A DNA stretch of 64,000 nt from Duganella sp. CF402 (GCF_900109645.1 NZ_FOBG01000001.1:2896262-2960261), one strand, 5' to 3'; positions 28,960-38,755 are shown, counted from the stretch's first letter. A program made the numbers and translations. Notes: generated by a model not told the origin, from the letters alone.

Positions 28960-31827
28960 ATGTCCGATAACAAATCCGTAAAGAAGCCAGAGAGTAAATA
29001 CCCGGTCAACATGACCGAAACCCCGTTCCCGATGCGCGGCGATATGGCCAAGCGCGAGCCGAACTGGGTGCAGCAATGGCAGACCAAGAAAATCTATGAG
29101 CGCGTGCGCAAGGCCGCCGCCGGCCGTCCACAATTCATCCTGCACGACGGTCCTCCGTACGCCAACGGCGACATCCACATCGGCCACGCGGTCAACAAGA
29201 TCCTGAAAGACATGGTGGTCAAGGCCCGCACTCTGGCAGGCTACGACGCGCCTTACGTGCCTGGCTGGGACTGCCACGGCATGCCGATCGAGATCCAGAT
29301 CGAAAAACAATACGGCAAGAACCTGCCGACCGCCGACGTGCTGACCAAGGCCCGCGCCTACGCGCTGGAGCAGGTCGACCGCCAGCGCAAGGACTTCATC
29401 CGCCTGGGCGTGCTGGGCGAATGGCAGAACCCTTACCTGACCATGAACTACTCCAACGAGGCCGACGAACTGCGCGCCCTCGGCAAGATGCTGGAAAAAG
29501 GCTACGTCTATCGCGGCCTGAAGCCGGTCAACTGGTGCTTCGACTGCCAGTCCGCACTGGCCGAAGCGGAAGTGGAGTACAAGGACAAACGCGATCCGGC
29601 CATCGACGTCGGCTTCAAGTTTGCCGAATTCGACAAGCTGGCCAGTGCCTTCGGCCTGGACAAGCTGCCGACCGAGAACGGCTTCATCGTCATCTGGACC
29701 ACCACCCCGTGGACCATCCCGTCCAACCAGGCCTTGAACGTGCACCCGGAGCTGAAATACGCGCTGGTCGAAACCTCGCGCGACGGCCAGCCTTTGCTGC
29801 TGATCCTGGCACAAGAGCTGGTGGAATCGTGCCTGGCGCGCTACAAGCTGGAAGGCGTCACCATCGCCACCTGCGAAGGCGCGGCGCTGGGCGGCATCAG
29901 CTTCCGCCATCCGCTGCACGCCTCCGATGCTTTCTTCGACCGCCTGTCGCCGATGTACCTGGCTGATTACGTGACCGCCGAAAGCGGTACCGGCGTGGTG
30001 CACTCGGCGCCTGCCTATGGTCTGGACGACTTCATTTCGTGCAAGGCGCACGGCATGAAGGACGAGCAGATCCTGACCCCGGTGCTGGGCGACGGCAAAT
30101 ATGCCGAGACGCTGCCGCTGTTCGGCGGCATGACCATCTGGGAAGCCTCCAAGCCGATCTGCGCGGCGCTGAAAGAAGCCGGCGCGCTGTTCGAAGTGAA
30201 GATGTTCGATCACAGCTACATGCACTGCTGGCGCCACAAGTCGCCGATCATCTACCGCGCCACCTCGCAGTGGTTCGCCGGCATGGACGTACATCCGAAA
30301 GATGGCGGCGCCACGCTGCGCCAGGCCGCGTTGGCCGGCATCGAGCAGACCGAATTCTTCCCTGACTGGGGCAAAGCACGCCTGCACGGCATGATCGCCA
30401 ACCGTCCTGACTGGACCCTGTCGCGTCAGCGCCAGTGGGGCGTGCCGATGGCCTTCGTGGTCCACAAGGAAACCGGTGCGCTGCATCCGCGCACGCCGGA
30501 ACTGCTGGAACAAGTGGCGAAGCTGATCGAAAAAGGCGGTATCGACGCATGGCAGGCGCTGGACCTGAAAGACCTGATCGGCGACGAAGCCGACGCCTAC
30601 ATCAAGAACAAGGACACGCTGGACGTGTGGTTCGACTCCGGCTCGACCCACCAGACCGTGCTGCGCGGCTCGCACAAGGAGCAATCGGCCTTCCCTGCCG
30701 ACCTTTACCTGGAAGGTTCGGACCAGCACCGTGGCTGGTTCCACTCCTCGCTGCTGACCTCCTCGATGCTGAACGGCGCCCCGCCGTACAAGGCGCTGCT
30801 GACCCACGGCTTCGTGGTCGACGGCGAAGGCAAGAAGATGTCGAAGTCCATCGGTAACACGGTCGCGCCGCAGGACGTGTGGAACAAGCTGGGCGCCGAC
30901 ATGCTGCGCCTGTGGGTGGCCTCGACCGACTACACCGGCGAACTGTCGATCTCCGACGAGATCCTCAAGCGCGTGACCGAATCGTATCGCCGCATCCGCA
31001 ACACCCTGCGCTTCCTGCTGGCCAACCTGTCGGACTTCGACTATGCCAAGGACGCCGTGCCGGTGGCCGAGCTGCTGGAGATCGACCGCTACGCCATCGC
31101 CAACATGGCGGCGCTGCAGAAGGAAATCGAAACGCACTACATGCAGTACGAATTCCAGCCGGTGACCTCCAAGCTGCAGAACTACTGCTCGGAAGACCTG
31201 GGCGGCTTCTACCTCGACATCCTGAAGGACCGCCTGTACACCAGCGGCGTGACGTCGCAGGCGCGCCGTTCGGCACAGACCGCGCTGTATCACATCACGC
31301 AAAGCCTGCTGCGTTTGATGGCGCCGGCGCTGTCCTTCACCGCCGAAGAAGCGTGGGAAATCTTCGCCGGTCCGGAAGGCTGGAAAGCCAGCGACGAAAC
31401 CATCTTCACCCAGACCTGGTGGCAGCTGCCGGAACTGGCCGATGCGGAGGCCCTGCTGGCCAAGTACAACGCCATTCGCACCGTACGTACCGACGTGACC
31501 AAGCAGCTGGAAGACCTGCGCACCTCGGGCGCGATCGGCTCGTCGCTGCAGGCGGAACTGAGCATCAAGGCCGCCGGCGACAAGTTCAAGGTACTGGCAA
31601 GCCTGGAAGATGACCTGAAGTTCATCTTCATCACCTCGCTGGCATCGGTGAGCGAAGTGGCGAGCGAAGCGGAGGAAGCGGTGGCCGTGGCGGCATCGAA
31701 GGCAGAGAAGTGCGAGCGCTGCTGGCACTACCGCGCCGACGTCGGCGCCCACGCAGACCACCCTACCCTGTGCGGCCGCTGCCACAGCAACCTGTTTGGT
31801 GCGGGCGAAAAACGCAAGTTCGCTTAA
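28960..31827 (+). CDS. ileS: Isoleucine-tRNA ligase
   Basis: 955-residue class I aminoacyl-tRNA synthetase that charges tRNA-Ile. The HIGH motif lies at about 73-76 ([13 protein letters not shown]) and KMSKS at about 626-630. The editing domain lies between them ([13 protein letters not shown]). The C-terminal zinc site shows CERCWHY (from about 918) and [10 protein letters not shown]. It is of the ordinary bacterial type, so natural mupirocin resistance is not expected from architecture. Confidence 0.97.
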   Translation: MSDNKSVKKPESKYPVNMTETPFPMRGDMAKREPNWVQQWQTKKIYERVRKAAAGRPQFILHDGPPYANGDIHIGHAVNKILKDMVVKARTLAGYDAPYVPGWDCHGMPIEIQIEKQYGKNLPTADVLTKARAYALEQVDRQRKDFIRLGVLGEWQNPYLTMNYSNEADELRALGKMLEKGYVYRGLKPVNWCFDCQSALAEAEVEYKDKRDPAIDVGFKFAEFDKLASAFGLDKLPTENGFIVIWTTTPWTIPSNQALNVHPELKYALVETSRDGQPLLLILAQELVESCLARYKLEGVTIATCEGAALGGISFRHPLHASDAFFDRLSPMYLADYVTAESGTGVVHSAPAYGLDDFISCKAHGMKDEQILTPVLGDGKYAETLPLFGGMTIWEASKPICAALKEAGALFEVKMFDHSYMHCWRHKSPIIYRATSQWFAGMDVHPKDGGATLRQAALAGIEQTEFFPDWGKARLHGMIANRPDWTLSRQRQWGVPMAFVVHKETGALHPRTPELLEQVAKLIEKGGIDAWQALDLKDLIGDEADAYIKNKDTLDVWFDSGSTHQTVLRGSHKEQSAFPADLYLEGSDQHRGWFHSSLLTSSMLNGAPPYKALLTHGFVVDGEGKKMSKSIGNTVAPQDVWNKLGADMLRLWVASTDYTGELSISDEILKRVTESYRRIRNTLRFLLANLSDFDYAKDAVPVAELLEIDRYAIANMAALQKEIETHYMQYEFQPVTSKLQNYCSEDLGGFYLDILKDRLYTSGVTSQARRSAQTALYHITQSLLRLMAPALSFTAEEAWEIFAGPEGWKASDETIFTQTWWQLPELADAEALLAKYNAIRTVRTDVTKQLEDLRTSGAIGSSLQAELSIKAAGDKFKVLASLEDDLKFIFITSLASVSEVASEAEEAVAVAASKAEKCERCWHYRADVGAHADHPTLCGRCHSNLFGAGEKRKFA

Positions 31828-31836
31828 CATATTGCC

Positions 31837-31858
31837 GGCGCTCCCAGGTGGGAGCGCC
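31837..31858. repeat. REP-like hairpin between ileS and lspA
   Basis: GGCGCTCCC (31837-31845) and GGGAGCGCC (31850-31858) form a perfect 9-bp stem. It begins GCCGGCGCTCCC, close to the GCCGGCGTTCCC start of the hairpin after prkA. Confidence 0.7.
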
Positions 31859-31885
31859 TACGCTGACGTATTGAACGACTAATTC

Positions 31886-32389
31886 ATGGCCACCAAAAAA
31901 ATCTTCCCAACCAAATCCTCGGCCAGCCTGACGCCGTGGCTGTGCATCGCTGCCCTCGTGATCCTGATCGACCAGCTGACCAAGATCACCATCACCAAGA
32001 CCTTCCAGCTGCACGAAGAAAAATTCATCACCTCCTTCTTCAACCTGGTGCTGGCCTATAACAAGGGCGCGGCCTTCAGCTTCCTCAGTAATAGCGGCGG
32101 TTGGCAGCGCTACTTCTTCACCGCCATCGGCATCGGCGCGGCCATCTTCATCATCTACCTGCTGAAGAAGCATGCCGGCCAGCGCATGTTCTCGTGGGCG
32201 CTGTCGCTGATCCTCGGCGGCGCAGTGGGTAATGTGATCGACCGCCTGCTGTACGGCCACGTGGTCGACTTCCTCGACTTCCACTGGGCCGGCATCGGCC
32301 ACTTCCCGGCGTTTAACGTCGCCGATTCGGCAATCTGCATCGGCGCCGGCCTGTTCATCCTCGACGAACTGCGCCGCGTGAACAAATAA
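31886..32389 (+). CDS. lspA: Lipoprotein signal peptidase II
   Basis: 167-residue aspartic protease with four membrane helices that removes signal peptides from prolipoproteins. The conserved segments [19 protein letters not shown] and [14 protein letters not shown] carry the two catalytic Asp residues. It follows ileS, as in most proteobacteria. Confidence 0.96.
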   Translation: MATKKIFPTKSSASLTPWLCIAALVILIDQLTKITITKTFQLHEEKFITSFFNLVLAYNKGAAFSFLSNSGGWQRYFFTAIGIGAAIFIIYLLKKHAGQRMFSWALSLILGGAVGNVIDRLLYGHVVDFLDFHWAGIGHFPAFNVADSAICIGAGLFILDELRRVNK

Positions 32390-32401
32390 CGGAGCTGCAC
32401 C

Positions 32402-33628
32402 ATGATGGAATTGACTGGTAAAAAAATCGTCCTCGGCCTGTCCGGCGGCGTGGCCTGCTACAAGGCGGCGGAACTGTGCCGCGCCTTCACCAAGTCCGGC
32501 GCCACGGTGCAGGTGGTGATGACCGAAGCGGCCACCCACTTCATCACCGCCGTCACCATGCAGGCGCTGTCGGGCCGCCCGGTGTTCACCGACCAGTGGG
32601 ATCCGCGCGTCAACAACAACATGGCCCACATCGACGTCACCCGCGACGCCGACGCCATCATCATCGCCCCATGCTCGGCGGACTTCATCCGCAAGCTGGC
32701 GCACGGCGCCTGCGACGACCTGCTGTCGACCATGTGCGTGGCCCGTCCGCGCCACGTGCCGCTGCTGATCGCGCCGGCCATGAACGTGGAAATGTGGCAG
32801 AACCCGGCCACCCAGCGCAACGTGCAAACGCTGCGCGACGACGGCGTGGTGCTGTTCGGCCCAGCGGCCGGCGACCAGGCCTGCGGCGAAGTCGGTTTCG
32901 GCCGCATGCTGGAACCGGAGCAGCTGCTGGAAGAAGTGATCGCGGCGTTCCAGCCGAAAGTATTGGCGGGCAAGCGCATCATGATTACCGCCGGCCCGAC
33001 CTTCGAGCCGATCGACCCGGTGCGCGGCATCACCAATCTGTCCTCGGGCAAGATGGGTTACGCCGTGGCGCGCGCCGCGCGCGAAGCCGGCGCCGAGGTG
33101 GTGCTGGTGTCCGGCCCTGTCACGCTGCCGGTGCCGTTCGGCGTGCAACGCATCAGCGTGCAGAGCGCACAGCAGATGTTCGACGCGGTGATGGCCGACG
33201 TCGAGCAGCAGCACATCTTCATCGCCGTGGCGGCGGTAGCCGACTGGCGCATCGCCAACGCCAGCGATCAGAAACTGAAGAAAAACCCGAACGGCACCGC
33301 GCCGGACCTGAAGTTCGAACAGAATCCGGACATTCTCGCCACCGTGGCGGCGCGCACCAACCTGTCCGGCCATCCGTACTGCGTGGGCTTTGCCGCCGAA
33401 TCGGAAAACCTGGTCAAGTTCGGCGCCGACAAGCGCGAGAAAAAAGGCATCCCGCTGCTGGTCGGGAATATCGGCCACCACACCTTCGGCCAGGACGACA
33501 ACACCATCATCCTGTTCGACGAAAACGGCCATACCATCCTGCCGCGCGCCGACAAACTGACGCTGGCGCGCCAACTGATTTCGGAGATTTCCAAGCGAAT
33601 CTCCCAACATTCTCTATTCGCAAAATAA
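32402..33628 (+). CDS. coaBC: Phosphopantothenoylcysteine decarboxylase/phosphopantothenate-cysteine ligase CoaBC
   Basis: 408-residue two-domain enzyme for two steps of coenzyme A synthesis. The CoaC half shows the flavin and substrate segments APAMNVEMWQNPATQRN and the ACGEVGFGRM flap with the catalytic Cys. The CoaB half begins near ITAGPTFEPIDPVRGITN and has the NLSSGKMGYAVA and KLKKN segments. Start at 32402 or the next codon, 32405. Confidence 0.96.
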   Translation: MMELTGKKIVLGLSGGVACYKAAELCRAFTKSGATVQVVMTEAATHFITAVTMQALSGRPVFTDQWDPRVNNNMAHIDVTRDADAIIIAPCSADFIRKLAHGACDDLLSTMCVARPRHVPLLIAPAMNVEMWQNPATQRNVQTLRDDGVVLFGPAAGDQACGEVGFGRMLEPEQLLEEVIAAFQPKVLAGKRIMITAGPTFEPIDPVRGITNLSSGKMGYAVARAAREAGAEVVLVSGPVTLPVPFGVQRISVQSAQQMFDAVMADVEQQHIFIAVAAVADWRIANASDQKLKKNPNGTAPDLKFEQNPDILATVAARTNLSGHPYCVGFAAESENLVKFGADKREKKGIPLLVGNIGHHTFGQDDNTIILFDENGHTILPRADKLTLARQLISEISKRISQHSLFAK

Positions 33629-33639
33629 GCGCTAAATAA

Positions 33640-34089
33640 ATGAAAAACGTAGACGTTAAAATCTTAGACCCGCGCATGAAGGACCAGCTGCCGGCGTATG
33701 CAACGCCGGGTTCCGCAGGCCTGGACCTGCGCGCCTGCATCGATGCGCCGATCGTGATCGAAGCCGGCCAGACCGTGCTGATTCCAACCGGCCTGGCGAT
33801 CCACGTGGGTGATCCTGGCTACGCCGCCATGATCCTGCCTCGCAGCGGCATGGGCCACAAAAACGGTATCGTGCTGGGAAATCTGGTAGGCTTGATCGAC
33901 TCCGACTACCAGGGCCAGTTGATGGTCTCGACCTGGAATCGCGGCCACAGCGCCTTCACGCTGCAGCCAATGGAACGCCTGGCGCAGCTGATTATCGTGC
34001 CGGTACTGCAGGTCGGCTTCAACGTGGTCGAGGAATTCGACACCAGCGAACGCGGTGTCGGCGGTTTCGGCAGCACGGGCAAACACTAA
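33640..34089 (+). CDS. dut: dUTP diphosphatase
   Basis: 149-residue trimeric dUTPase that keeps uracil out of DNA and supplies dUMP. All five motifs are present: [36 protein letters not shown] and [10 protein letters not shown]. It closes the ribF-dut run, 11 bases after coaBC. Confidence 0.97.
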   Translation: MKNVDVKILDPRMKDQLPAYATPGSAGLDLRACIDAPIVIEAGQTVLIPTGLAIHVGDPGYAAMILPRSGMGHKNGIVLGNLVGLIDSDYQGQLMVSTWNRGHSAFTLQPMERLAQLIIVPVLQVGFNVVEEFDTSERGVGGFGSTGKH

Positions 34090-34113
34090 TAAGAATGGAG
34101 ACGGAGCGCAGGG

Positions 34114-35205
34114 ATGAACAAAACAAATAAATTTGGCGCACTCTCCCTGGCGATGGCCGCCCTGGCCTCGCTCACCGCTTGCTCCACCTTCCAGTCCAGA
34201 CCGGCGGCGCCGGAACCGGCGCCTGCTGTCGTCAGCAGCGTGACCGAAGCGCCGCCGGAAATCACCGCCAAGATGGCCGCCGCGCGCGCGCAACTGAGCC
34301 AGATGGTGGCGCTGCAGGATCGCTTGTACCGGATTGCCGGTCCCCTGCTGATCAACAACGCGGACCTGTGCCGCACGCAGGCGCGCAACCTGCTCGGCTT
34401 CACCGCCAAGAACAAATACTCCTACACCGGCGAATTCGTCGACGCCGCCCACGCGGTGCTGAACTACGGCGACCGCCTCGAAGTGGCCAGCGTGCTGCCG
34501 GGCAGCGGCGCCGCGCGCGCCGGCCTGCGCAAAGGCGACGCGCTGATCGCAGCCAACGGCAAGGTGCTGCCGGTGGGCGCCAACGCCGAAACGCTGGCCG
34601 CCGGCATTCTCGGCCCGCTGGCCAGCAGCAGCCAGTCGCTCGATCTGACGGTGGCGCGCGGCGGCAGCAACCAACAGATCAAAGTGCCGGTCACGCGCGC
34701 TTGCGCGTTCAAGATCGATATCGGCAATTCGGACAATATCAACGCCTATTCCGACGGCCAGCGCGTGCTGATCACGCGCGGCATGGTCAACTTCGCGCAG
34801 AGCGACGAAGCCATCGCCTACGTTCTGGCCAAGGACATCGCCCACAATGTGCTGGGCCACGCGGCCACCACCAAGCAGGCTTACACGGTGGGCAGCATCA
34901 TCGACAACCTGGTGGCGGTGCGCCCCGACCTGTCGATGCTGATCGGGACTGCCGGCGTGAAGCCGATGCCGCAGGACCTCGACAGCGCCGCCGACTACCT
35001 GTCGCTGTACATGGTGGCGCGCGCCGGCTACAGCGTGGAAGGCGCGCACGCCTTCTGGCAGCGCCTTGCTACCCAGTATCCGGCCACGGTGCTGAATGGC
35101 TATACCGCCAACCACCCGTCGGTCGCCTACCGCATGCAGGTGATCGACAAGACCGTCGCCGACATCCGCAGCAAGCAGGCGGCCAAGCGTCCGCTGGTTC
35201 CTTAA
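34114..35205 (+). CDS. M48-like lipoprotein with PDZ domain and degenerate protease motif
   Basis: 363-residue protein with a lipoprotein signal peptide (lipobox LTAC at about 20-23). A PDZ-like domain (about 105-195, with RAGLRKGDALIAANG) precedes an M48-type peptidase domain. In active relatives the zinc motif HExxH sits where this protein reads AKDIAHNVLGH, so the first His and the Glu are replaced by Lys and Asp. The third ligand region (normally ExxxD) reads DSAADYLSLYMVARAGY. It is therefore probably inactive and may have turned into a binding or chaperone-like protein. Bases 34841-34860 read cleanly, so this is not a frameshift. Likely in the envelope. Confidence 0.85.
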   Translation: MNKTNKFGALSLAMAALASLTACSTFQSRPAAPEPAPAVVSSVTEAPPEITAKMAAARAQLSQMVALQDRLYRIAGPLLINNADLCRTQARNLLGFTAKNKYSYTGEFVDAAHAVLNYGDRLEVASVLPGSGAARAGLRKGDALIAANGKVLPVGANAETLAAGILGPLASSSQSLDLTVARGGSNQQIKVPVTRACAFKIDIGNSDNINAYSDGQRVLITRGMVNFAQSDEAIAYVLAKDIAHNVLGHAATTKQAYTVGSIIDNLVAVRPDLSMLIGTAGVKPMPQDLDSAADYLSLYMVARAGYSVEGAHAFWQRLATQYPATVLNGYTANHPSVAYRMQVIDKTVADIRSKQAAKRPLVP

Positions 35206-35221
35206 ACAACGGGAGAGCGCC

Positions 35222-35617
35222 ATGAACAAGTCCGGCCTGATCGCAATCACCTTGATGCTGGCGGCCGGACTGGCGCAAGCGGCGCAGTGGAAGAAGGTTG
35301 GCGGCAGCAGCGGCAACGTTTTCTACATCGACAAAGCCAGCATCATCAAGACCGAGAAGACGCGCAAGGTGTGGTCCATGCAAAGCTACGGACGCGCGCA
35401 GAAGACGCCGGAGGGCAAGCTGTATCGCTCGGTGAAAATGCTGCACGTGTATGCGTGCGAGGAGCACACCACCACCCTGCTGGCGCAAGTCTATTACCCG
35501 GAAGCGATGGGCAAGGGCGAGCCGGTGGAGAACTACAAGTTCGAAAAATTCAACCCGGAAGATATTGTGCCGGACAGCGCGTTCGACAGCGCGCTGGAAG
35601 CAGCTTGTAAAACCTAG
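35222..35617 (+). CDS. Small exported protein, surface-adhesin E-like
   Basis: 131 residues: a signal peptide (cleavage about AQAAQ, residue 20) and a compact domain with two Cys residues (in YACEEH and LEAACKT) that may form a disulfide. The pattern of a Trp near the mature start, VFYIDKASI, KVWSMQSYG and a C-terminal PDSAFDSALEAAC resembles the family named surface-adhesin protein E, common in betaproteobacteria. True function unknown. GGGAGAG precedes the ATG. It follows the pseudoprotease gene by 16 bases. Confidence 0.72.
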   Translation: MNKSGLIAITLMLAAGLAQAAQWKKVGGSSGNVFYIDKASIIKTEKTRKVWSMQSYGRAQKTPEGKLYRSVKMLHVYACEEHTTTLLAQVYYPEAMGKGEPVENYKFEKFNPEDIVPDSAFDSALEAACKT

Positions 35618-35754
35618 TTCGGGAAATTAGGGAAGTAAGTCGCCATCACCCACGTCAGGCCGACGCACACCAGCACAGCGAAAATCAGCACAATCAGCAA
35701 GCGGCCGAATTTGGGCGAACCGTCATCTTCCTTGATGTCTTCCTGATGAGGCAT
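35614..35754 (-). CDS. 46-residue single-helix membrane protein
   Basis: Very small protein: a charged N terminus (PHQEDIKEDDGSPKFGR), one membrane helix (LLIVLIFAVLVCVGLTWVMA) and a short tail. The start at 35754 is supported by a strong ribosome-binding site, AGGGGAG, about five bases upstream on the minus strand. The longer frame to 35796 would lack one. Its stop overlaps the 3' end of the preceding gene by 4 bases tail to tail, and its 5' end is 44 bases from xdhC. Function unknown. Confidence 0.6.
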   Translation of the reverse strand: MPHQEDIKEDDGSPKFGRLLIVLIFAVLVCVGLTWVMATYFPNFPN

Positions 35755-35798
35755 TTCACTCCCCTGCAAAATTAGCATCGCCGTAGTATATTCCATTC

Positions 35799-36821
35799 AT
35801 GGACTCTATCGACCTCGAAGTTTTAAAAACCAGCGCCGCGTGGATTGCGTCCGGGCGCCGCTGTGAACTGATCACCGTCATCAAGACGTGGGGCTCCAGC
35901 CCGCGCCCGATCGGCGCCACGCTGGCCATCTGCGAAGACGGCACGGTGATCGGCTCCGTCTCGGGCGGCTGCATCGAGGACGACCTGATTGCGCGCGTGC
36001 GCGACGAGGGCATCAGCCGCACTACGCCGGAAATCGTCAGCTACGGCATCACCGCCGACGAGGCGCACCGTTTCGGCCTGCCGTGCGGCGGCACCATCGA
36101 GCTGTCGATCGAACCGCTGTCGGAACGCAGCCGCATCGCCGAACTGCTGGAACGGCTGGAACGCCATGAACTGGTGCAGCGCCGCGTGGACCTGCGCAGC
36201 GGCGAGGTGGAACTGAGCAAGGCCGCGCCGGGCGCGCAGCTGCAAGTCAGCGAGCAGGCGATGGTCACGATTCACGGGCCGCGCTGGCGGCTGCTGATCA
36301 TCGGCGCGGGGCAGCTGTCACGCTTCCTGGCGCAAATCGCCACGGCGATGGACTACCATGTGATCGTCTGCGATCCGCGCGAAGAATACCGCGCCGGCTG
36401 GCATGTCGACGGCGTGCAGCTGGTGCACGACATGCCCGACGATACCGTGCTGACCATGCAGCTGGACCGCCGCAGCGCGGTGGTCGCGCTGACGCACGAT
36501 CCCAAGCTGGACGACCTGGCGCTGATGGAAGCGCTGAAGTCGGACGCCTTCTACGTCGGCGCCATCGGCTCGCGCAAGAACAACAGCAAGCGCCGCGAGC
36601 GGCTGCTGGAGTTCGACCTGACGCCGGAACAGCTGGCGCGACTTCACGGGCCGATAGGTCTGTACATCGGCAGCAAGACGCCGTCCGAAATCGCCATCTC
36701 CATCCTCGCCGAAATGACGGCGATTAAAAACGGCGTGCCGACCGAGATGATCGTGCCGCACGCCGCCGCGCCGACCAAGCCGGGCGACGCCGCCTGCATC
36801 GTCGAAATTGGCGCGATCTGA
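35799..36821 (+). CDS. XdhC/CoxI family protein
   Basis: 340-residue protein of the family that loads sulfurated molybdenum cofactor into xanthine dehydrogenase or related hydroxylases. The N-terminal XdhC_CoxI segment shows TWGSSPRPIGATLAI and GSVSGGCIED; the C-terminal Rossmann domain shows LLIIGAGQLSRFLAQIA and FYVGAIGSRKNN. No xdhA/xdhB genes lie in this window, so its client must be encoded elsewhere. Only 44 bases separate it from the divergent small membrane protein gene. Confidence 0.88.
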   Translation: MDSIDLEVLKTSAAWIASGRRCELITVIKTWGSSPRPIGATLAICEDGTVIGSVSGGCIEDDLIARVRDEGISRTTPEIVSYGITADEAHRFGLPCGGTIELSIEPLSERSRIAELLERLERHELVQRRVDLRSGEVELSKAAPGAQLQVSEQAMVTIHGPRWRLLIIGAGQLSRFLAQIATAMDYHVIVCDPREEYRAGWHVDGVQLVHDMPDDTVLTMQLDRRSAVVALTHDPKLDDLALMEALKSDAFYVGAIGSRKNNSKRRERLLEFDLTPEQLARLHGPIGLYIGSKTPSEIAISILAEMTAIKNGVPTEMIVPHAAAPTKPGDAACIVEIGAI

Positions 36822-36913
36822 CACCGATCGCGGACCGATTCAATAGCAAGAATCGGCTGGCGCGCTACCCGTGCACCGGCTGACAATAGCGACTTCACAC
36901 CACTGGAATCAGC

Positions 36914-37804
36914 ATGAGCACCGCCAACCTACTCCGCCTTATCCTGCTGGCCGCCATCTGGGGCGGCTCCTTCCTGTTCATGCGCATTGCCGCGCCGGTG
37001 CTGGGCGCTGCGGTGCTGATCGAATACCGCGTGCTGTTTGCCGCCCTGTTCCTGGCCGCCATCGGCGTGTTCCTGAAAAAGACGCTGGACCTCAAGCAGC
37101 ACTGGAAACACTACTTCATCCTCGGCCTGTTCAATTCCGCGCTGCCGTTCCTGATGTTCGCGTTTGCGGCGCGCACGCTGTCGGCCTCGGTGCTGGCGGT
37201 GCTGAACGCCACCACGCCGCTGTGGGGCACGCTGATCGGCGCCGTGTGGTCGCGCACGATGGTGAGCGGTAAAGTGCTGCTCGGCCTCGCGCTGGGCACC
37301 ATCGGCGTGGCGCTGCTGGTGGGCTTCGATCATGTCAGCTCCAAGCCGGGTGCGGGGATCGCGATTGCGGCGGTGCTGTTCGCGTCCTTCAACTACGGCA
37401 TCGCCAGCAATTACGCCAAGCAGGCCAAGGCGGTGGAGCCGTTCGCCAACGCGCATGGCTCGATGTGGGCCTCGGCGCTGCTGGTGCTGCCGGTGGTGCC
37501 GTTCTTCCCGGCGCCGGGCGAGCCGACCGTCGGCATCATGGGCGCGGTGATTGCGCTGGGCGTGTTGTGCAGCGGCGTGGCTTATTTGATCTACTTCCGT
37601 TTGATCCAGGACGTGGGGCCGTCGTCGGCATTGACCGTGACTTTCCTTAGCCCGCTGTTCGGCATCCTTTGGGGCGTCATGTTCCTGGGCGAGACCGTGG
37701 GTTGGTACACCTTTGCCGGCGCGGCCATTGTCATTACCGGCACCGCGCTGGTGACCGGCTTTCGTCCGAGCTTCGGCTTCCTGAGCAAGGCCCGCTCCAC
37801 ATGA
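36914..37804 (+). CDS. EamA-family (DMT) transporter
   Basis: 296-residue membrane protein with ten predicted helices in two EamA repeats (AAIWGGSFLFMRIAAP in the first; GVLCSGVAYLIYFRLI and LGETVGWYTFAGAAIVITG in the second). Such carriers export metabolites or amino acids; the substrate is unknown. Its stop overlaps the alkA start by 4 bases. Confidence 0.87.
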   Translation: MSTANLLRLILLAAIWGGSFLFMRIAAPVLGAAVLIEYRVLFAALFLAAIGVFLKKTLDLKQHWKHYFILGLFNSALPFLMFAFAARTLSASVLAVLNATTPLWGTLIGAVWSRTMVSGKVLLGLALGTIGVALLVGFDHVSSKPGAGIAIAAVLFASFNYGIASNYAKQAKAVEPFANAHGSMWASALLVLPVVPFFPAPGEPTVGIMGAVIALGVLCSGVAYLIYFRLIQDVGPSSALTVTFLSPLFGILWGVMFLGETVGWYTFAGAAIVITGTALVTGFRPSFGFLSKARST

Positions 37805-38694
37805 AGCCTTTCACGCTGGCGCTGCCGGATGACTTCCGGCTGGGCGACGTACTGGCCTTCCATCGCCGCGACACCGAGAGTATCGCGGAAGAAGTCAGCG
37901 CCGAACGCCTGCGCAAAGGCGTGCTGCTGGATGGCGTGCCGGTGGTGCTCGATATCGCGCTGGCCCCCACCAGCGCCAGCATCACCGTGCATGCCGACGG
38001 CAAGCTGACCAGGGCGGCACAGGAACAGGCACGAGAGGCGGCCGTCAACATCCTCGGACTGCGCATCGATCCGGCGCCATTCAGCGCCTTCGTCAAGAAG
38101 GACAAGCTGTTCGCGGCGCTGGCGAAGAAGCAGCCCGGCCTGCGCATCGTGCAATCGGCCACCGTGTTCGAAGCGCTGACCTGGGCCATCATCGGCCAGC
38201 AGATCAACCTGTCGTTCGCGATTGCGCTGCGCCGCACCTTCATCCTGCAAGCGGGCCGCCAGCACAGCAGCGGCTTGTGGTGCTACCCTGATGCGCGCAG
38301 CGCCGCCGCGCTGACCGTCGAAGACCTCACCAGCCGCAAATTCTCGCGCGCGAAAGCGGAAACCGTGCTGCGGCTGGCGCAGCTGGTGGCGAATGGCGAC
38401 CTGGCGCTGGACGTCACGCCATCCAATACCATCGAACAGATCTCGGCGGCGCTGCTGGCCGTCAAAGGCATCGGCCCGTGGACCGTCAACTACGGCCTGC
38501 TGCGCGGCTACGGCTATGCCGACTGCTCGCTGCATGGCGACGTCGCCGTGCGCGCCGCGCTGCAAACGCTGCTCGGTGAAGACGCCAAGCCGGATATCAA
38601 ACGCACCGAACAAATCCTCGCTGCCTATAGTCCGCACCGCACGATGGCCGCCGCCCACCTGTGGGCCAGCCTGCATCCACGCTCCGATCAGTAA
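37801..38694 (+). CDS. alkA: DNA-3-methyladenine glycosylase II (AlkA-like)
   Basis: 297-residue base-excision glycosylase that removes alkylated bases. The helix-hairpin-helix motif reads AVKGIGPWTVNYGLLRG and the catalytic Asp lies in SLHGDVAVRAAL. The N-terminal AlkA domain is present. No Ada-type activator domain is fused. The start at 37801 overlaps the transporter stop (ATGA), so the two are translated together. Confidence 0.88.
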   Translation: MKPFTLALPDDFRLGDVLAFHRRDTESIAEEVSAERLRKGVLLDGVPVVLDIALAPTSASITVHADGKLTRAAQEQAREAAVNILGLRIDPAPFSAFVKKDKLFAALAKKQPGLRIVQSATVFEALTWAIIGQQINLSFAIALRRTFILQAGRQHSSGLWCYPDARSAAALTVEDLTSRKFSRAKAETVLRLAQLVANGDLALDVTPSNTIEQISAALLAVKGIGPWTVNYGLLRGYGYADCSLHGDVAVRAALQTLLGEDAKPDIKRTEQILAAYSPHRTMAAAHLWASLHPRSDQ

Positions 38695-38701
38695 ATTCCG
38701 C

Positions 38702-38732
38702 TTGAACCTGACGTAGCGTCAGGGTTTAGGAT
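38702..38732 (+). promoter_or_regulatory. MerR-type promoter/operator upstream of accD paralog
   Basis: -35 TTGAAC (38702-38707) and -10 TAGGAT (38727-38732) are 19 bases apart, the overlong spacing of MerR-activated promoters. In the spacer a perfect dyad, CCTGACG (38707-38713) and CGTCAGG (38717-38723) around TAG, is placed as in MerR operators. The MerR gene lies downstream in the same unit. Confidence 0.72.
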
Positions 38733-38755
38733 CCGCTGCATCAAACGGAGGATCT

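Noticed and set aside
28951..31830. A 959-codon minus-strand open frame
   Set aside because: It mirrors ileS, whose HIGH, KMSKS and zinc motifs prove the coding strand.
34836..34872. Frameshift or sequencing error as cause of the missing HExxH in the M48-like protein
   Set aside because: The flanking residues match the family in the same frame on both sides, so the changes are true substitutions.
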